Positions 32,993-41,696 of a stretch of DNA of 64,000 bases are shown one piece after another (position 1 is the stretch's first letter; the number at the start of each line of letters is the position of its first letter). The translations under genes were made by a program, and so were the position numbers. The notes under the pieces were generated by a model that had not been told where the DNA came from, searched no databases, and saw only the letters and a list, made by a program, of their open reading frames with translations. The stretch covers positions 251-64,250 of the forward strand of contig DNUE01000064.1 of assembly GCA_003508005.1 (NCBI GenBank), written 5' to 3'. This stretch comes from Desulfobulbaceae bacterium. Lineage in GTDB: Bacteria; Desulfobacterota; Desulfobulbia; Desulfobulbales; Desulfobulbaceae.

Positions 32993-34663
32993 ATGAAAAG
33001 AGATATTCAGTCACTCCAGCAACGGGAATTTGATGTCCTTGTCATAGGCGGCGGGATAACCGGTGCCTGTATCGCCCATGACGTCGCGCAGCGAGGCATG
33101 CGCGTTGCGCTTATCGAAAAGAGGGATTTCGGCTGGTTCACCTCTTCCGCATCATCCAAGCTGCTTCATGGCGGGATCAGATACCTTCCCCTCGGTCAGC
33201 TCGGCAAGGTCCGAGAATCGGCCGGAGAACGATTCATCTTCCAGCGCATTGCCCCCCACCTTACCTACTATCTCCCCTTTATCGTGCCGGTCTTTAAAGG
33301 CAGCATCATGAAGAGTGCCTTTGCCATGAAACTGGCCATGCGACTGTATGACTCCATTTGCGTCGGTCTTCAACAGAGCGATGATCCTGCGAAAAAAATA
33401 CCCGCAACACATTTCCTGGACCAACAGCACTTGATCAGCTTGCTCCCGCTGACATCATCCCTCAAAAATCTCGCCGGCGGCCAGGTTCTCTATGAATCGC
33501 ACATGTGGAGCTCCGAACGGATGACCCTGGCATTTGTCAAAACCGCTGTTGCCCATGGCGCGGTGGCTGCTAATTATGTTGAGATGCAGTCCTTTACCAA
33601 GGAATGCGATCGGATCACGGGAGCTCTGGTCTTTGATAAATTGAACAATACGGGCTTTCCAGTCCGGGCCAGGATCACGGTCAACGCGGCCGGCCCCTTT
33701 ATCCAGGGTATTAACGACCAACATGCCGGACTTACGCTTGCGAGACAGACAACCGGTTTTTCCAAGGGTGTCCACCTGGTAACCAGAAAACTGATTGACC
33801 ACTATGCCATTGCCCTGCCCACATCCAAGAAAACCGAAGGGATGATCAACCGGGGAGGTCGGCATATATTCATCCTGCCCTGGCGCGGCAGGTCTCTCAT
33901 CGGGACCACCAATGTCCCATTTTCCGGAAAACTCGATGACGTCGGGGTGACCCATCAGGATATTCTGGACTTTCTGGAGGATATTAATCAAACCCTGCCC
34001 GCTGCTCAGCTCCGGCATCAGGACGTCCTGTATGCCTTTTCCGGCATCTACCCCCTGACAGCCAGGGAAATTCGGCCGGATACCTACCAGGGTACGGGAG
34101 AATATCAGGTGATTGACCATGAGCAGCATGGGGTTGGCGGGGCAATTACCGCTCTGGGTGCCAAGTATACCACGGCCCGGAAGGTCGCCGAGACGGCAAC
34201 CGACCTCCTGGCAAGAAGATTGGGAGGGCACTGGCCTCGGAGTGCTACTGCAGCCACCCAGCTTGTGGGTGGGGAAATAACGAACTGGCGGGCATTTGTG
34301 GAAAACACAAACAAAAAATATACAGAAACGATTGAACCCGAACTGCTCAACAGCCTCATCTGCCATTACGGCACCGAGATCGACAAGGTTGTCGAGCTGC
34401 TCCTGACCTCGATCCCCTCAGAAAAAATCTCCCCCAAAACTTTACTGTCCGCGCTGGTACACCATGCAGTAAAGCACGAAATGGCCTGCTCTGTCTCAGA
34501 CGTGATCTTTCGTCGCACCGGCCTCGGTACCATCGGCCACCCAGGCCAGGATACCATAGAGCACATCGCAGCCCGCATGGCAGAACTGCTGGGATGGGAT
34601 CAGGCCAGAATCCAAAGTGAAATCCAAGACATCGAGGCGGCATATCGGTGCCTCCAACCATGA
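32993..34663 (+). CDS. glpD: FAD-dependent glycerol-3-phosphate dehydrogenase (GlpD-like)
   Basis: A 556-residue flavoprotein that oxidises glycerol-3-phosphate to DHAP and passes electrons to the quinone pool. The FAD-binding G-G-G-I-T-G-A-C-I is at the start. S-S-K-L-L-H-G-G-I-R-Y-L and a late G-A-I-T-A-L-G-A-K-Y-T-T-A-R are GlpD landmarks. The C-terminal helical cap (DAO-C) is present. GGAG stands ten bases before ATG at 32993. It lies on the opposite strand to the surrounding polysaccharide genes and shares a four-base ATGA overlap with the following glycosyltransferase gene, so the two form one unit. The exact substrate is inferred. Confidence 0.82.
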   Translation: MKRDIQSLQQREFDVLVIGGGITGACIAHDVAQRGMRVALIEKRDFGWFTSSASSKLLHGGIRYLPLGQLGKVRESAGERFIFQRIAPHLTYYLPFIVPVFKGSIMKSAFAMKLAMRLYDSICVGLQQSDDPAKKIPATHFLDQQHLISLLPLTSSLKNLAGGQVLYESHMWSSERMTLAFVKTAVAHGAVAANYVEMQSFTKECDRITGALVFDKLNNTGFPVRARITVNAAGPFIQGINDQHAGLTLARQTTGFSKGVHLVTRKLIDHYAIALPTSKKTEGMINRGGRHIFILPWRGRSLIGTTNVPFSGKLDDVGVTHQDILDFLEDINQTLPAAQLRHQDVLYAFSGIYPLTAREIRPDTYQGTGEYQVIDHEQHGVGGAITALGAKYTTARKVAETATDLLARRLGGHWPRSATAATQLVGGEITNWRAFVENTNKKYTETIEPELLNSLICHYGTEIDKVVELLLTSIPSEKISPKTLLSALVHHAVKHEMACSVSDVIFRRTGLGTIGHPGQDTIEHIAARMAELLGWDQARIQSEIQDIEAAYRCLQP

Positions 34664-35904
34664 GCACACCCTTTGCCCAGGAAGGCATGAACCGCCTCAA
34701 GGTGCTGCACATCGCACCCACCCCTTTTTTTGCGGATCGCGGCTGCCATATCCGGATCAGAAACGAGATCGAGAGCCTGCCCAGGCAGGATGTTGAGGTC
34801 ACCCTCTGCACCTATCACCAGGGTCGGGACATTGAAGGGATACAGACCCATCGAACATGGAAAATTCCGGGCTATGCAAGCACTGGGGTCGGTTTTTCAA
34901 TTTTCAAGTTTCCGGCCGATATTTTCCTTTTTGCCCTGGTCCTGAGGAAGAGCATACTGATCAGGCCCGATATCCTTCACGGCCACCTTCATGAAGGAGC
35001 CTTGATAGGCTGGTGCGTCCGCACCTTGCTGTTCTGGCGGAAAATCGCCCTGGTGATGGATATGCAGGGCAGCCTCTCAGGCGAACTCGCAACATATGGA
35101 ACCTTTCACCGCTTTCCCTTCATGCTGAAGCTGTTCCGCCTGATTGAGAAGGTGATCTATCGCTTGCCCGACCGCTTTTTCTGCTCCTCCTCCAGAAGCA
35201 GAGAGGCTCTGGTCAATGAATTCCATGTCCAGCCGGACAAAATCCATCTGCTGGAGGATGCGGTGCCTGATTTTCGCGGCCGGGACGTGCTGCGCAGGGC
35301 GGACCTGCATATCCCGCCTGAGAAGAAAGTGATCGTCTATGCTGGGTCGCTCCTTGCCGGCAAGGGCATCGACTCCGTGAAATATCTCATGAAGTCGCTT
35401 CTCGGCCAGAGGGAGGATCTGTTTTTTCTGATCATCGGCTACCCGGAAGCTGAGTTGCAAACGTTCGTCCAGGAAAACCGCTTGAGTCAAGATTGTCTGA
35501 TAACCGGCCGGCTGGACTATGAACAGCTTCTGGCCTACCTGGCTGTGGCTGATCTGGCCATTGAGCCCAAATTTGCCGACTCGGGCGAGGCCAGCGGCAA
35601 AACGCTTCATTATATGGCAGCGGGATTGCCTGTCGTCTGTTTCGATACCGGCAATAATCGCAGGCTCCTTGCCGACAGCGGCTTTTATGCCGACCCTGGT
35701 TCAGACCAGTCGCTGGCAGCGGCCGTGTTTAAGGCCCTGGGCGATCATGAAGCGGCCTGCCGCAAAGCCGATGAAGGCAGGAATAGGGTTCGCCGGCATT
35801 TCTCCATGGACCGCTGCCGCGACGTTCTTCTCGGACAGTATGCGAAGCTTAGCGGAAGAGATGAAGCAACGATGCGCAGGCCTGATCCTGACCGTGGGCA
35901 GTAA
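34660..35904 (+). CDS. Family 4 glycosyltransferase
   Basis: A 414-residue GT-B enzyme. N-terminal K-V-L-H-I-A-P-T-P-F-F-A-D-R-G-C opens the acceptor domain. The donor domain shows V-I-V-Y-A-G-S-L-L-A-G-K-G-I-D and the E-x7-E like region S-G-E-A-S-G-K-T-L-H-Y-M-A-A-G-L-P-V-V. ATG at 34660 overlaps the glpD-like stop (ATGA). ATG at 34687 has a better AGGAAGG site and sits closer to the domain, so either may be used. Pairing with a G3P dehydrogenase could mean a glycolipid or teichoic-like acceptor, but that is only a guess. Confidence 0.8.
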   Translation: MSTPFAQEGMNRLKVLHIAPTPFFADRGCHIRIRNEIESLPRQDVEVTLCTYHQGRDIEGIQTHRTWKIPGYASTGVGFSIFKFPADIFLFALVLRKSILIRPDILHGHLHEGALIGWCVRTLLFWRKIALVMDMQGSLSGELATYGTFHRFPFMLKLFRLIEKVIYRLPDRFFCSSSRSREALVNEFHVQPDKIHLLEDAVPDFRGRDVLRRADLHIPPEKKVIVYAGSLLAGKGIDSVKYLMKSLLGQREDLFFLIIGYPEAELQTFVQENRLSQDCLITGRLDYEQLLAYLAVADLAIEPKFADSGEASGKTLHYMAAGLPVVCFDTGNNRRLLADSGFYADPGSDQSLAAAVFKALGDHEAACRKADEGRNRVRRHFSMDRCRDVLLGQYAKLSGRDEATMRRPDPDRGQ

Positions 35905-35994
35905 TTCAGAGGGGTTGAGGCTGGAAATGAATCTGGGAGGATTGGACGGAAAAAGGGATTCAGCCTGACTGTCTGTACAGCTAAAAGACAAAAA

Positions 35995-36029
35995 GGGCAT
36001 CATGCGGTCCAACGGACCGCATGATGCCC
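35995..36029 (-). terminator. Strong hairpin terminator between converging genes
   Basis: A perfect 16-bp stem GGGCATCATGCGGTCC / GGACCGCATGATGCCC with a three-base loop. On the minus strand it is followed by CTTTTTGTCTTTT, so it terminates the exported golvesin-like gene. It can also slow plus-strand transcription from the GT4 gene. Confidence 0.9.
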
Positions 36030-36052
36030 CTGCTGCTGCACTCTTACAAATT

Positions 36053-36835
36053 CTACTTTCTTTTACCCTGAAGCAACAGATAGTTGGTGGGAGCCAACGG
36101 AGGAGACATCGGGCACCCGGTGGCATCCAGGCCGAAGCCCTTGTCACCTTCATTGGGGCAGGCATCCTGGCTATCCGGAATACCATCACCATCCGCGTCC
36201 GGCGCGCATGTCTGCGAGTTATAATTTTCTCCCAGATAGGTCCAGAAGGCGGCATCGGCGGAAGATGACCGGTCCGTCTCCCTGGCGTCCAGGACGAGCA
36301 CGGAGACATCCCCCGCCTTCATGCAGATTGCCCCGAATTGCGCATAGTACCATTCGCCGGCTTCCTCATTGGGGCCGTGCTGGTCAACAACCTTATACAC
36401 TATCGGCGCGCCCGTCGTGTAATTTTTGATATCGGCAATGGTCACATTGGCATAGACATAGTATTTCGCCGCGGTCGTCCTGTTGTCGGTTCTCTTGAAG
36501 TTGGTCCTGAGATCATACCAGCCGGTCTTGGGGATCTGCACCCGCCAGACCGCAACACCGTGCCGGGCCTGTGACCCGCCCCAACTGCTGGTATAGCGAC
36601 CATAAAAATTGTAACAGTAGGGCCATCCCTCACCGATGTTCCACGGTTTCGGCAGGCCGGTCCAGTCGGTATAGGTGCCATGGACAAGACTGGGGTTATC
36701 ATTATGGGTCTCATAATCGACGATTTTCCATGCATCCGTCTGTTCCCAGGCGTTACCCGGGACAGCAACTCCAGCAAAAACAGCGGCAGCGAATGAAAAA
36801 GCGCAAAGCGACCGAAGGATCCTTTTCTTTAACAT
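36053..36835 (-). CDS. Exported golvesin-like protein with calcium-binding thrombospondin-type repeat
   Basis: A 260-residue secreted protein. Signal peptide M-L-K-K-R-I-L-R-S-L-C-A-F-S-F-A-A-A, cleavage near G-N-A-W. The middle (about 40-195) has the golvesin C-terminal-like beta domain pattern (T-G-W-Y-D-L-R, K-Y-Y-V-Y, Y-K-V-V-D-Q-H-G, W-Y-Y-A-Q-F-G-A). A D-A-D-G-D-G-I-P-D-S-Q-D-A-C thrombospondin type 3 unit should bind Ca2+. The protein ends in A-P-T-N-Y-L-L-L-Q-G-K-R-K, similar to the end of the exported protein at 30511. It may be a matrix or surface protein tied to the polysaccharide. An upstream in-frame ATG at 36877 is less likely. Confidence 0.72.
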   Translation of the reverse strand: MLKKRILRSLCAFSFAAAVFAGVAVPGNAWEQTDAWKIVDYETHNDNPSLVHGTYTDWTGLPKPWNIGEGWPYCYNFYGRYTSSWGGSQARHGVAVWRVQIPKTGWYDLRTNFKRTDNRTTAAKYYVYANVTIADIKNYTTGAPIVYKVVDQHGPNEEAGEWYYAQFGAICMKAGDVSVLVLDARETDRSSSADAAFWTYLGENYNSQTCAPDADGDGIPDSQDACPNEGDKGFGLDATGCPMSPPLAPTNYLLLQGKRK

Positions 36836-37053
36836 ATTTGTAACTCCCGTGATGATTAACTGATATACACCCTGCAAATTGTTTAATAAAATAAGTACTT
36901 AGCTTATTTCACGCAATAACGCAACCTTTTTTTTGAAATTCGGTGCCCCTTCCCCCAATAAGAAAAAAAAGAGATTGGAGGAGACAACGATCTTTTTTCG
37001 AAACCGACGCAAGGGCGGTGCCGTTGCCGGTGGAACCAACCTGCCGCGATACG

Positions 37054-39012
37054 TCACGGAGAAAAATCGGCGACAAACAGGTCCGCCCGGTCGCAATCGC
37101 CTGACGAGGTCACCTTGAAGGAACTGTCGCTCGGCACATGATGCAGGAATATGTCCCGGCTGGTCCCCTCCGATGTGGACACGAGCCAATCGGGATGATT
37201 CGACCAGTACTGATTGTCAAATTTCAGCCCTGGCGGTGCGCTGACGAAGCCGACGGGGCGGAGGTTCTGCCAGTCATAGAGGTGCAGGAGTTCATGCCCC
37301 TCGCCGTTGACGGTGATCAACCGCCCGTCGGGCGAAAGGCTGGCCGAGCAGCCCTTGGCCACGGTCCGTTCTTCCATTCCCCCGCCCAGATCGAAGACAA
37401 GGACCTTGGTGCCGACCAGGGTACGGACAGTGGCCGCCAGCCGCATCCCGTCGGCAGACAGATCGATCTCCCGGAACTCGTTGTTCTCCAGGATCACGGA
37501 GATTCTGCCGGTACCAAGATCAACCCTTTTCAGACGGGTGCCGTCAGAGAAAAGGACCGATTTGCCGACAGGTCCGAAGCAGACCGCCCTCCCCTTTTCT
37601 GCCTCGGCAATCTTCCTGATGGCGCGCCCTTGCCAATCTGCCAGCATGATGGCCCTGCCGTGGACAAAGACGAACTGAGAGCCGTCGGGGGACCAGCGCG
37701 GGTACGTGCCGTACGGCACCAGCCGTTTCGGCACCTTGTCCTGCAGGTTCAACATATAGATGCCGTCCTGGCGCTGGTACAAAATTTTCCCCTGGACATT
37801 CTTTCCCTGCTCCTGCCTGATTTGCGCAGCCGGCAGGGAACTCCCGGTTTCCACGGCTGTGGCGGCCCGCCCGTTACCCTGCCAGGGGAACAGGAAAAAC
37901 ATGACCGTCAGAATAAAGGCAAAAGCCCCTGCCAGCTTCAGCCAGAACAACCTGCCGGCGATCAGGCTTCCGGCGGACTCCAGCTTCGTTTCCCTCTTGA
38001 ATACAGGCAGCAGGAGAACAAGCAGGGCGATGGCCCCCAGGGAATAGCCGTACACCTGGGTGAGCAGATGATGCGATATGCTGGTCAGAACGGCGATCCG
38101 TTCCGAATAGCCCAGCAGCTGAAATACCAGGGCCCAGGTCCCCTCGTAGGCGCCGAAACCGGCAATCCCTGAAATAGGGAGGCTAGCCGCCAGCTCGGCA
38201 CTGCACAGCCCCAGAAAAACCTTGGGCAGGGGAAAGGCCTGAACGGTGAATCCCAGCGGCAGGACCAGTGCCAGCAGGAGGACGTACAGAGAGAGGTACT
38301 TGCCGAAACGCACCCCCAGGGAAAGGGCAAAGATCCGCCAGAATATCCCCTGCTCCCGGGTCAGCATCATGTTCCGCCCCGTGTCCTGCAGGGCATCGTG
38401 CAGCTTCTGCCTGAGCTTCGAAGACAGAAAGGGGAGAGAGAGGCACATCCTCGCCAACAGCCGCAGGATTGAGGGAAGGACAAGGAGAACCCCCATACTG
38501 ACCACTGCCAGCGCAAGCCCTCCGGAAATGACGACCGGCATCGATATCAACGCCGACGCCTGCACCATCACGGCCAGGATGATCAGGAGGGAAAGGGAAA
38601 CCATGTCAAAAACAAAATCATAGGCAAAGCTCGATGCTGCCGCGCCGAAAGAGATGCCGAGCCTCGTCTGCACCAGGTAGATGTAGATGAGGGTCCCCAG
38701 GCGCGCCGGCAGCAGATCGGAAAAAAGATTCCGCACCAGGATGATCAAAAAGAGGACAAGGGAATCAGGACGGTAGCCGGAAGCATTCAGCACCATCTGG
38801 CTGCGCCAGGCACGAAAGAGACTTGTGGAAAACGAGAGAAGCAGGAAAAGGATAATCCACCTTGCCTTGATGCCGCGCAGGACATCGATGACCTCTGCCA
38901 GGGAAACGGTGGAAAGAAGATAGTAAAAAACACCGCCGGTGACCAGGGCGGAAAAAAGAAAGAACAGGATGTTCTGCCTGCTCATGGCGTGGTTGAACCT
39001 TTCAGTTGCCAT
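37054..39012 (-). CDS. LPG-synthase-type membrane protein fused to a C-terminal beta-propeller
   Basis: A 652-residue protein. Residues ~10-330 are a multi-helix domain of the lysylphosphatidylglycerol-synthase transmembrane (UPF0104/AglD-like) family, with F-S-D-L-L-P-A-R-L-G-T and G-I-A-G-F-G-A-Y-E-G-T. One more helix (~355-375) leads to a ~265-residue periplasmic domain with TolB/PD40-like blades (Y-P-R-W-S-P-D-G-S-Q-F-V-F-V, L-S-A-D-G-M-R-L-A, L-S-P-D-G-R-L-I-T). The membrane half is thought to flip or shield lipid-linked intermediates; the propeller may bind glycan or protein. I know no standard family with this fusion. Its start overlaps the upstream stop by 11 bases, with GGAG about six bases before ATG. 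Confidence 0.8.
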   Translation of the reverse strand: MATERFNHAMSRQNILFFLFSALVTGGVFYYLLSTVSLAEVIDVLRGIKARWIILFLLLSFSTSLFRAWRSQMVLNASGYRPDSLVLFLIILVRNLFSDLLPARLGTLIYIYLVQTRLGISFGAAASSFAYDFVFDMVSLSLLIILAVMVQASALISMPVVISGGLALAVVSMGVLLVLPSILRLLARMCLSLPFLSSKLRQKLHDALQDTGRNMMLTREQGIFWRIFALSLGVRFGKYLSLYVLLLALVLPLGFTVQAFPLPKVFLGLCSAELAASLPISGIAGFGAYEGTWALVFQLLGYSERIAVLTSISHHLLTQVYGYSLGAIALLVLLLPVFKRETKLESAGSLIAGRLFWLKLAGAFAFILTVMFFLFPWQGNGRAATAVETGSSLPAAQIRQEQGKNVQGKILYQRQDGIYMLNLQDKVPKRLVPYGTYPRWSPDGSQFVFVHGRAIMLADWQGRAIRKIAEAEKGRAVCFGPVGKSVLFSDGTRLKRVDLGTGRISVILENNEFREIDLSADGMRLAATVRTLVGTKVLVFDLGGGMEERTVAKGCSASLSPDGRLITVNGEGHELLHLYDWQNLRPVGFVSAPPGLKFDNQYWSNHPDWLVSTSEGTSRDIFLHHVPSDSSFKVTSSGDCDRADLFVADFSP

Positions 39013-40336
39013 GATAATCTCCGAATACCCTCTTGCGCCAGGTGTTCACCTTGTCCAAAAAAGCGCCAAAAGGAGAAAACAGGATTTTGAGGACCAGCCT
39101 GCGGGCCCGCTGGCCCCTAAGAAGAAAAAACTGCCGGAACAGCCATTCCTTGCGATAGGCGGAGGCCGGGGGCCGAGGTATGGCGCAGCGGTAGTCCGGC
39201 ACCGGCTTGCCCTTGCCCGCCAGGCGCAGCAGGCGAACAAAAGAACGTTCCTTTTTGCCCCGTGCCATGGTGAGTATCCGTTTTGATGCCCGCTCCCTGG
39301 GGAGCGGATGTATGACAATGGCGCCGTCGGCCGCGGCCCGCTCGAGGAACTGCAGCCCCCTGGCGGTCCTCTGGGATACCAGGGTGCATCGTTCCATTTT
39401 TCCCAGGTTGTCCGGATAATCAATGGCCCAGTGATCGCCGAAGCTCAGGTCGGCAAACTCGGCCAGGGCGTCGATGCAGAGATAGCAGCGCCATCCGCCG
39501 AACAGCCGGAACATGACGTTCATGACATCCTTGATGATGATGGACGGATGCAGATAGACCCCGGTGCCGTTCTTTTTGGTCACAAAAAACCCCCCGGGCC
39601 AACCGTGCGCACGGAAATCGAAACGGGCTACCTCGTCCAGGCTGATCCTGCAGGCCTGGATGGCCTCCAGGTGTCCATTGGGGTTGAGGTTGCAGTGGCA
39701 ATAGAGGCCGAAGACACAAGCGATTTTCCCGGCGAGCTTCGGGTCCACCGCCGCCAGCTTCCGCAGTCCGTGAATCTGGCAGGGAAGGGCGACCACCGCA
39801 TATTTTCCCTCCCTTGTCCGCAACTCGCGAAGAACCTCCATGGACGGGGTGAGGCAGTACTTCGACTGAGCCGCATCACGGATTTCCTTGGCGGTGGTGG
39901 CCAGCGTCCCCTGGGAAAGGTAGGGGCGTTCGGGGTCCATCCGGACGACAATCGCCCCCTCGATTTCCCCTTTTTCCAGCAGATACAGAAGGAGACCGGT
40001 CACCAGGCCGCCGCTGGCCCCCGCAAACCGAACCCCCTGGTCAACCGGATGCGCGACAAAGAGATTTTCCGTATACCCCTGCAGGTCGGCGGGGTCATAG
40101 GAAGAGGCGAACAGCTGCTGGGAGAGGGCGGGCAAATCGACATCCCCGCCCGGGCAGCAGCGGACGCAGAATCCGCATTCCGTGCAGCGGCCGTCCAGGA
40201 CAGGGAAGCGCTCCTCGTCAAAGCGGATCACCCCCACCGGGCATACCCCGGCACAGACGCCGCAGCGGGCGCAGAGCCCCCGGTCGATCACCTCCTGCTG
40301 GAGGTTGCTGAAACTGATTTTTGCCCTGGCATTCAT
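39002..40336 (-). CDS. Ferredoxin plus coenzyme F420 hydrogenase beta-subunit-like protein
   Basis: A 444-residue protein. Two 4Fe-4S cluster motifs lie at residues ~22-62 (C-A-R-C-G-V-C-A-G-V-C-P and C-T-E-C-G-F-C-V-R-C-C-P). FrhB-like N- and C-terminal domains follow, with S-G-G-L-V-T-G-L-L and A-L-P-C-Q-I-H-G-L-R. Members in polysaccharide clusters are usually next to pyruvyltransferases, as here (42873), and may reduce a sugar or acceptor. The true substrate is unknown. Its ATG overlaps the stop of the acyltransferase gene (ATGA at 40333-40336). Confidence 0.82.
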   Translation of the reverse strand: MNARAKISFSNLQQEVIDRGLCARCGVCAGVCPVGVIRFDEERFPVLDGRCTECGFCVRCCPGGDVDLPALSQQLFASSYDPADLQGYTENLFVAHPVDQGVRFAGASGGLVTGLLLYLLEKGEIEGAIVVRMDPERPYLSQGTLATTAKEIRDAAQSKYCLTPSMEVLRELRTREGKYAVVALPCQIHGLRKLAAVDPKLAGKIACVFGLYCHCNLNPNGHLEAIQACRISLDEVARFDFRAHGWPGGFFVTKKNGTGVYLHPSIIIKDVMNVMFRLFGGWRCYLCIDALAEFADLSFGDHWAIDYPDNLGKMERCTLVSQRTARGLQFLERAAADGAIVIHPLPRERASKRILTMARGKKERSFVRLLRLAGKGKPVPDYRCAIPRPPASAYRKEWLFRQFFLLRGQRARRLVLKILFSPFGAFLDKVNTWRKRVFGDYHGN

Positions 40337-40944
40337 CTTTTTCGCAGTACCGCAGCCGGATTGCCCACTGCCACAACGTAAGAAGGCAGGTCAGTGGTGA
40401 CCACGGCATGGGCACCGACAATGGTATCATGCCCCACCGTCACCCCCGGCAGGAGCCGCATGCGGACACCCAGCCAGCAGCCTTCCGCAACGGTTGTCTC
40501 GCGTTTCAATTCTCCCTGATCCCGCACTTCCTCTTCCGGCGTCCCATCCCCTAATTCACAGTACGCGGCCACCAGGCAGTTCCGTCCCACCTCCAGCGGG
40601 GCGCTGGCCCTGACCCGGCACAGTGAACTGAAATTCGCGCCGGCCCTGATCGTCAGGGTTCCCTGCCCTTCGGCAGACAAAACCGATCCAGTGCCGATAA
40701 ACACGCTGTCCTCAAGGATGATCGCCGGGCTTGCCATTGCCCTGCCCGCATCGAGGACCACGCCGTTGGTCAGCACGACTCTGCTGCCCAACTCGATCTT
40801 TTCCGGGCCGACTAACTCCACAAAGCGCCCAAAGAGGACCTTCCGCCCGCACGTTTTGAAATAGCTGGGGAAGAGCCTTTGGCGCAGCCAGAGGCCAAGG
40901 GCGCCCGGACACCAGCGGGCAAACCTGAATAGCGGTCCATTCAT
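40333..40944 (-). CDS. Hexapeptide-repeat acyltransferase
   Basis: A 203-residue left-handed beta-helix enzyme. Imperfect hexads run through residues ~45-175 (I-E-L-G-S-R-V-V-L-T, I-F-I-G-T-G-like, V-A-E-G-C-W-L-G-V-R). The protein ends with the A-V-V-T-T-D-L-P-S-Y-V-V-A-V-G-N-P-A turn common to serine/sugar O-acetyltransferases. Acetyl-CoA is the likely donor. Start at 40944 is 13 bases after the upstream gene; earlier in-frame codons lie inside that gene. Confidence 0.82.
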   Translation of the reverse strand: MNGPLFRFARWCPGALGLWLRQRLFPSYFKTCGRKVLFGRFVELVGPEKIELGSRVVLTNGVVLDAGRAMASPAIILEDSVFIGTGSVLSAEGQGTLTIRAGANFSSLCRVRASAPLEVGRNCLVAAYCELGDGTPEEEVRDQGELKRETTVAEGCWLGVRMRLLPGVTVGHDTIVGAHAVVTTDLPSYVVAVGNPAAVLRKR

Positions 40945-40957
40945 TTCGTTTTCACCA

Positions 40958-41677
40958 TCAACACAGCCGAGCAGGCACCCCAGCGACCCTGCTGCCCGGC
41001 TGGACATCCCTGACCACCAGCGACCCCGATTCGACCCGGGCGCCGTTGCCGATGATGACACCGTCCAGGATGGTCACCCGGTCGCCGATGGTCACCCGGT
41101 CGCCGATGCTGCTGGGCCCCTTGCAGGTGGTCGGCTGCTCTATGATCGGACGTTCCAGGGAATCGCTGGCATGGCCGGCGCCCACGATATAGGTGTAATC
41201 GCCGATGGTGCATCCCCTGCCAATGGTCAGGCCCATCAGGGAACCGAGCCTGCTGTATCGCCCGATGACCGTATCTTCGCCAATGCTCATCCTGCCGCCC
41301 GGACAGCTGAAGATGGTTGTATCGCCTACCGTTACCTTGCTTCCCAGGATAATTGCCGCACCCTCCTCCTTGACATCCAGGGCCACCCGCGCGCCCAGCG
41401 AAACATTGTCGCCCAGCTCGATACAGTGGGGCCGGCGAAAGGAACAGTCAAGGCCAAATACCACCGAACGGCCTACATGCCTGAACAGTAGAGGATAGCA
41501 GAGTCGGCGCAAGCCGATCCCGGCAGCACCCGGAATTGATCCCGTCGCTAGCAGGAGCAACTCATAGAGGGCCAGCCGCAGATAGCCCCTGTCGCCGACC
41601 GTGGCCAGCCTGTATTTGTGCAAAGCACTGCCGGGACGGGCCAGTTGGCTCTGAATGGAACCGATATCCTCTTCCAC
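40958..41677 (-). CDS. Hexapeptide-repeat acyltransferase
   Basis: A 239-residue left-handed beta-helix acyltransferase. A helical N-terminus (Y-L-R-L-A-L-Y-E-L-L-L-L-A-T) precedes hexapeptide coils (C-I-E-L-G-D-N-V-S-L-G-A, M-S-I-G-E-D-T-V-I-G-R, S-I-G-D-R-V-T-I-G-D-R-V-T-I-L-D-G-V-I-I). It ends with G-V-P-A-R. The N-terminal segment is typical of WbbJ/WcaF-like O-acetyltransferases of O-antigen and capsule clusters. It is in tandem with a second member of the class, so two positions or sugars may be acetylated. Confidence 0.82.
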   Translation of the reverse strand: MEEDIGSIQSQLARPGSALHKYRLATVGDRGYLRLALYELLLLATGSIPGAAGIGLRRLCYPLLFRHVGRSVVFGLDCSFRRPHCIELGDNVSLGARVALDVKEEGAAIILGSKVTVGDTTIFSCPGGRMSIGEDTVIGRYSRLGSLMGLTIGRGCTIGDYTYIVGAGHASDSLERPIIEQPTTCKGPSSIGDRVTIGDRVTILDGVIIGNGARVESGSLVVRDVQPGSRVAGVPARLC

Positions 41678-41696
41678 TATGTGTTCTCCGCCAGTA

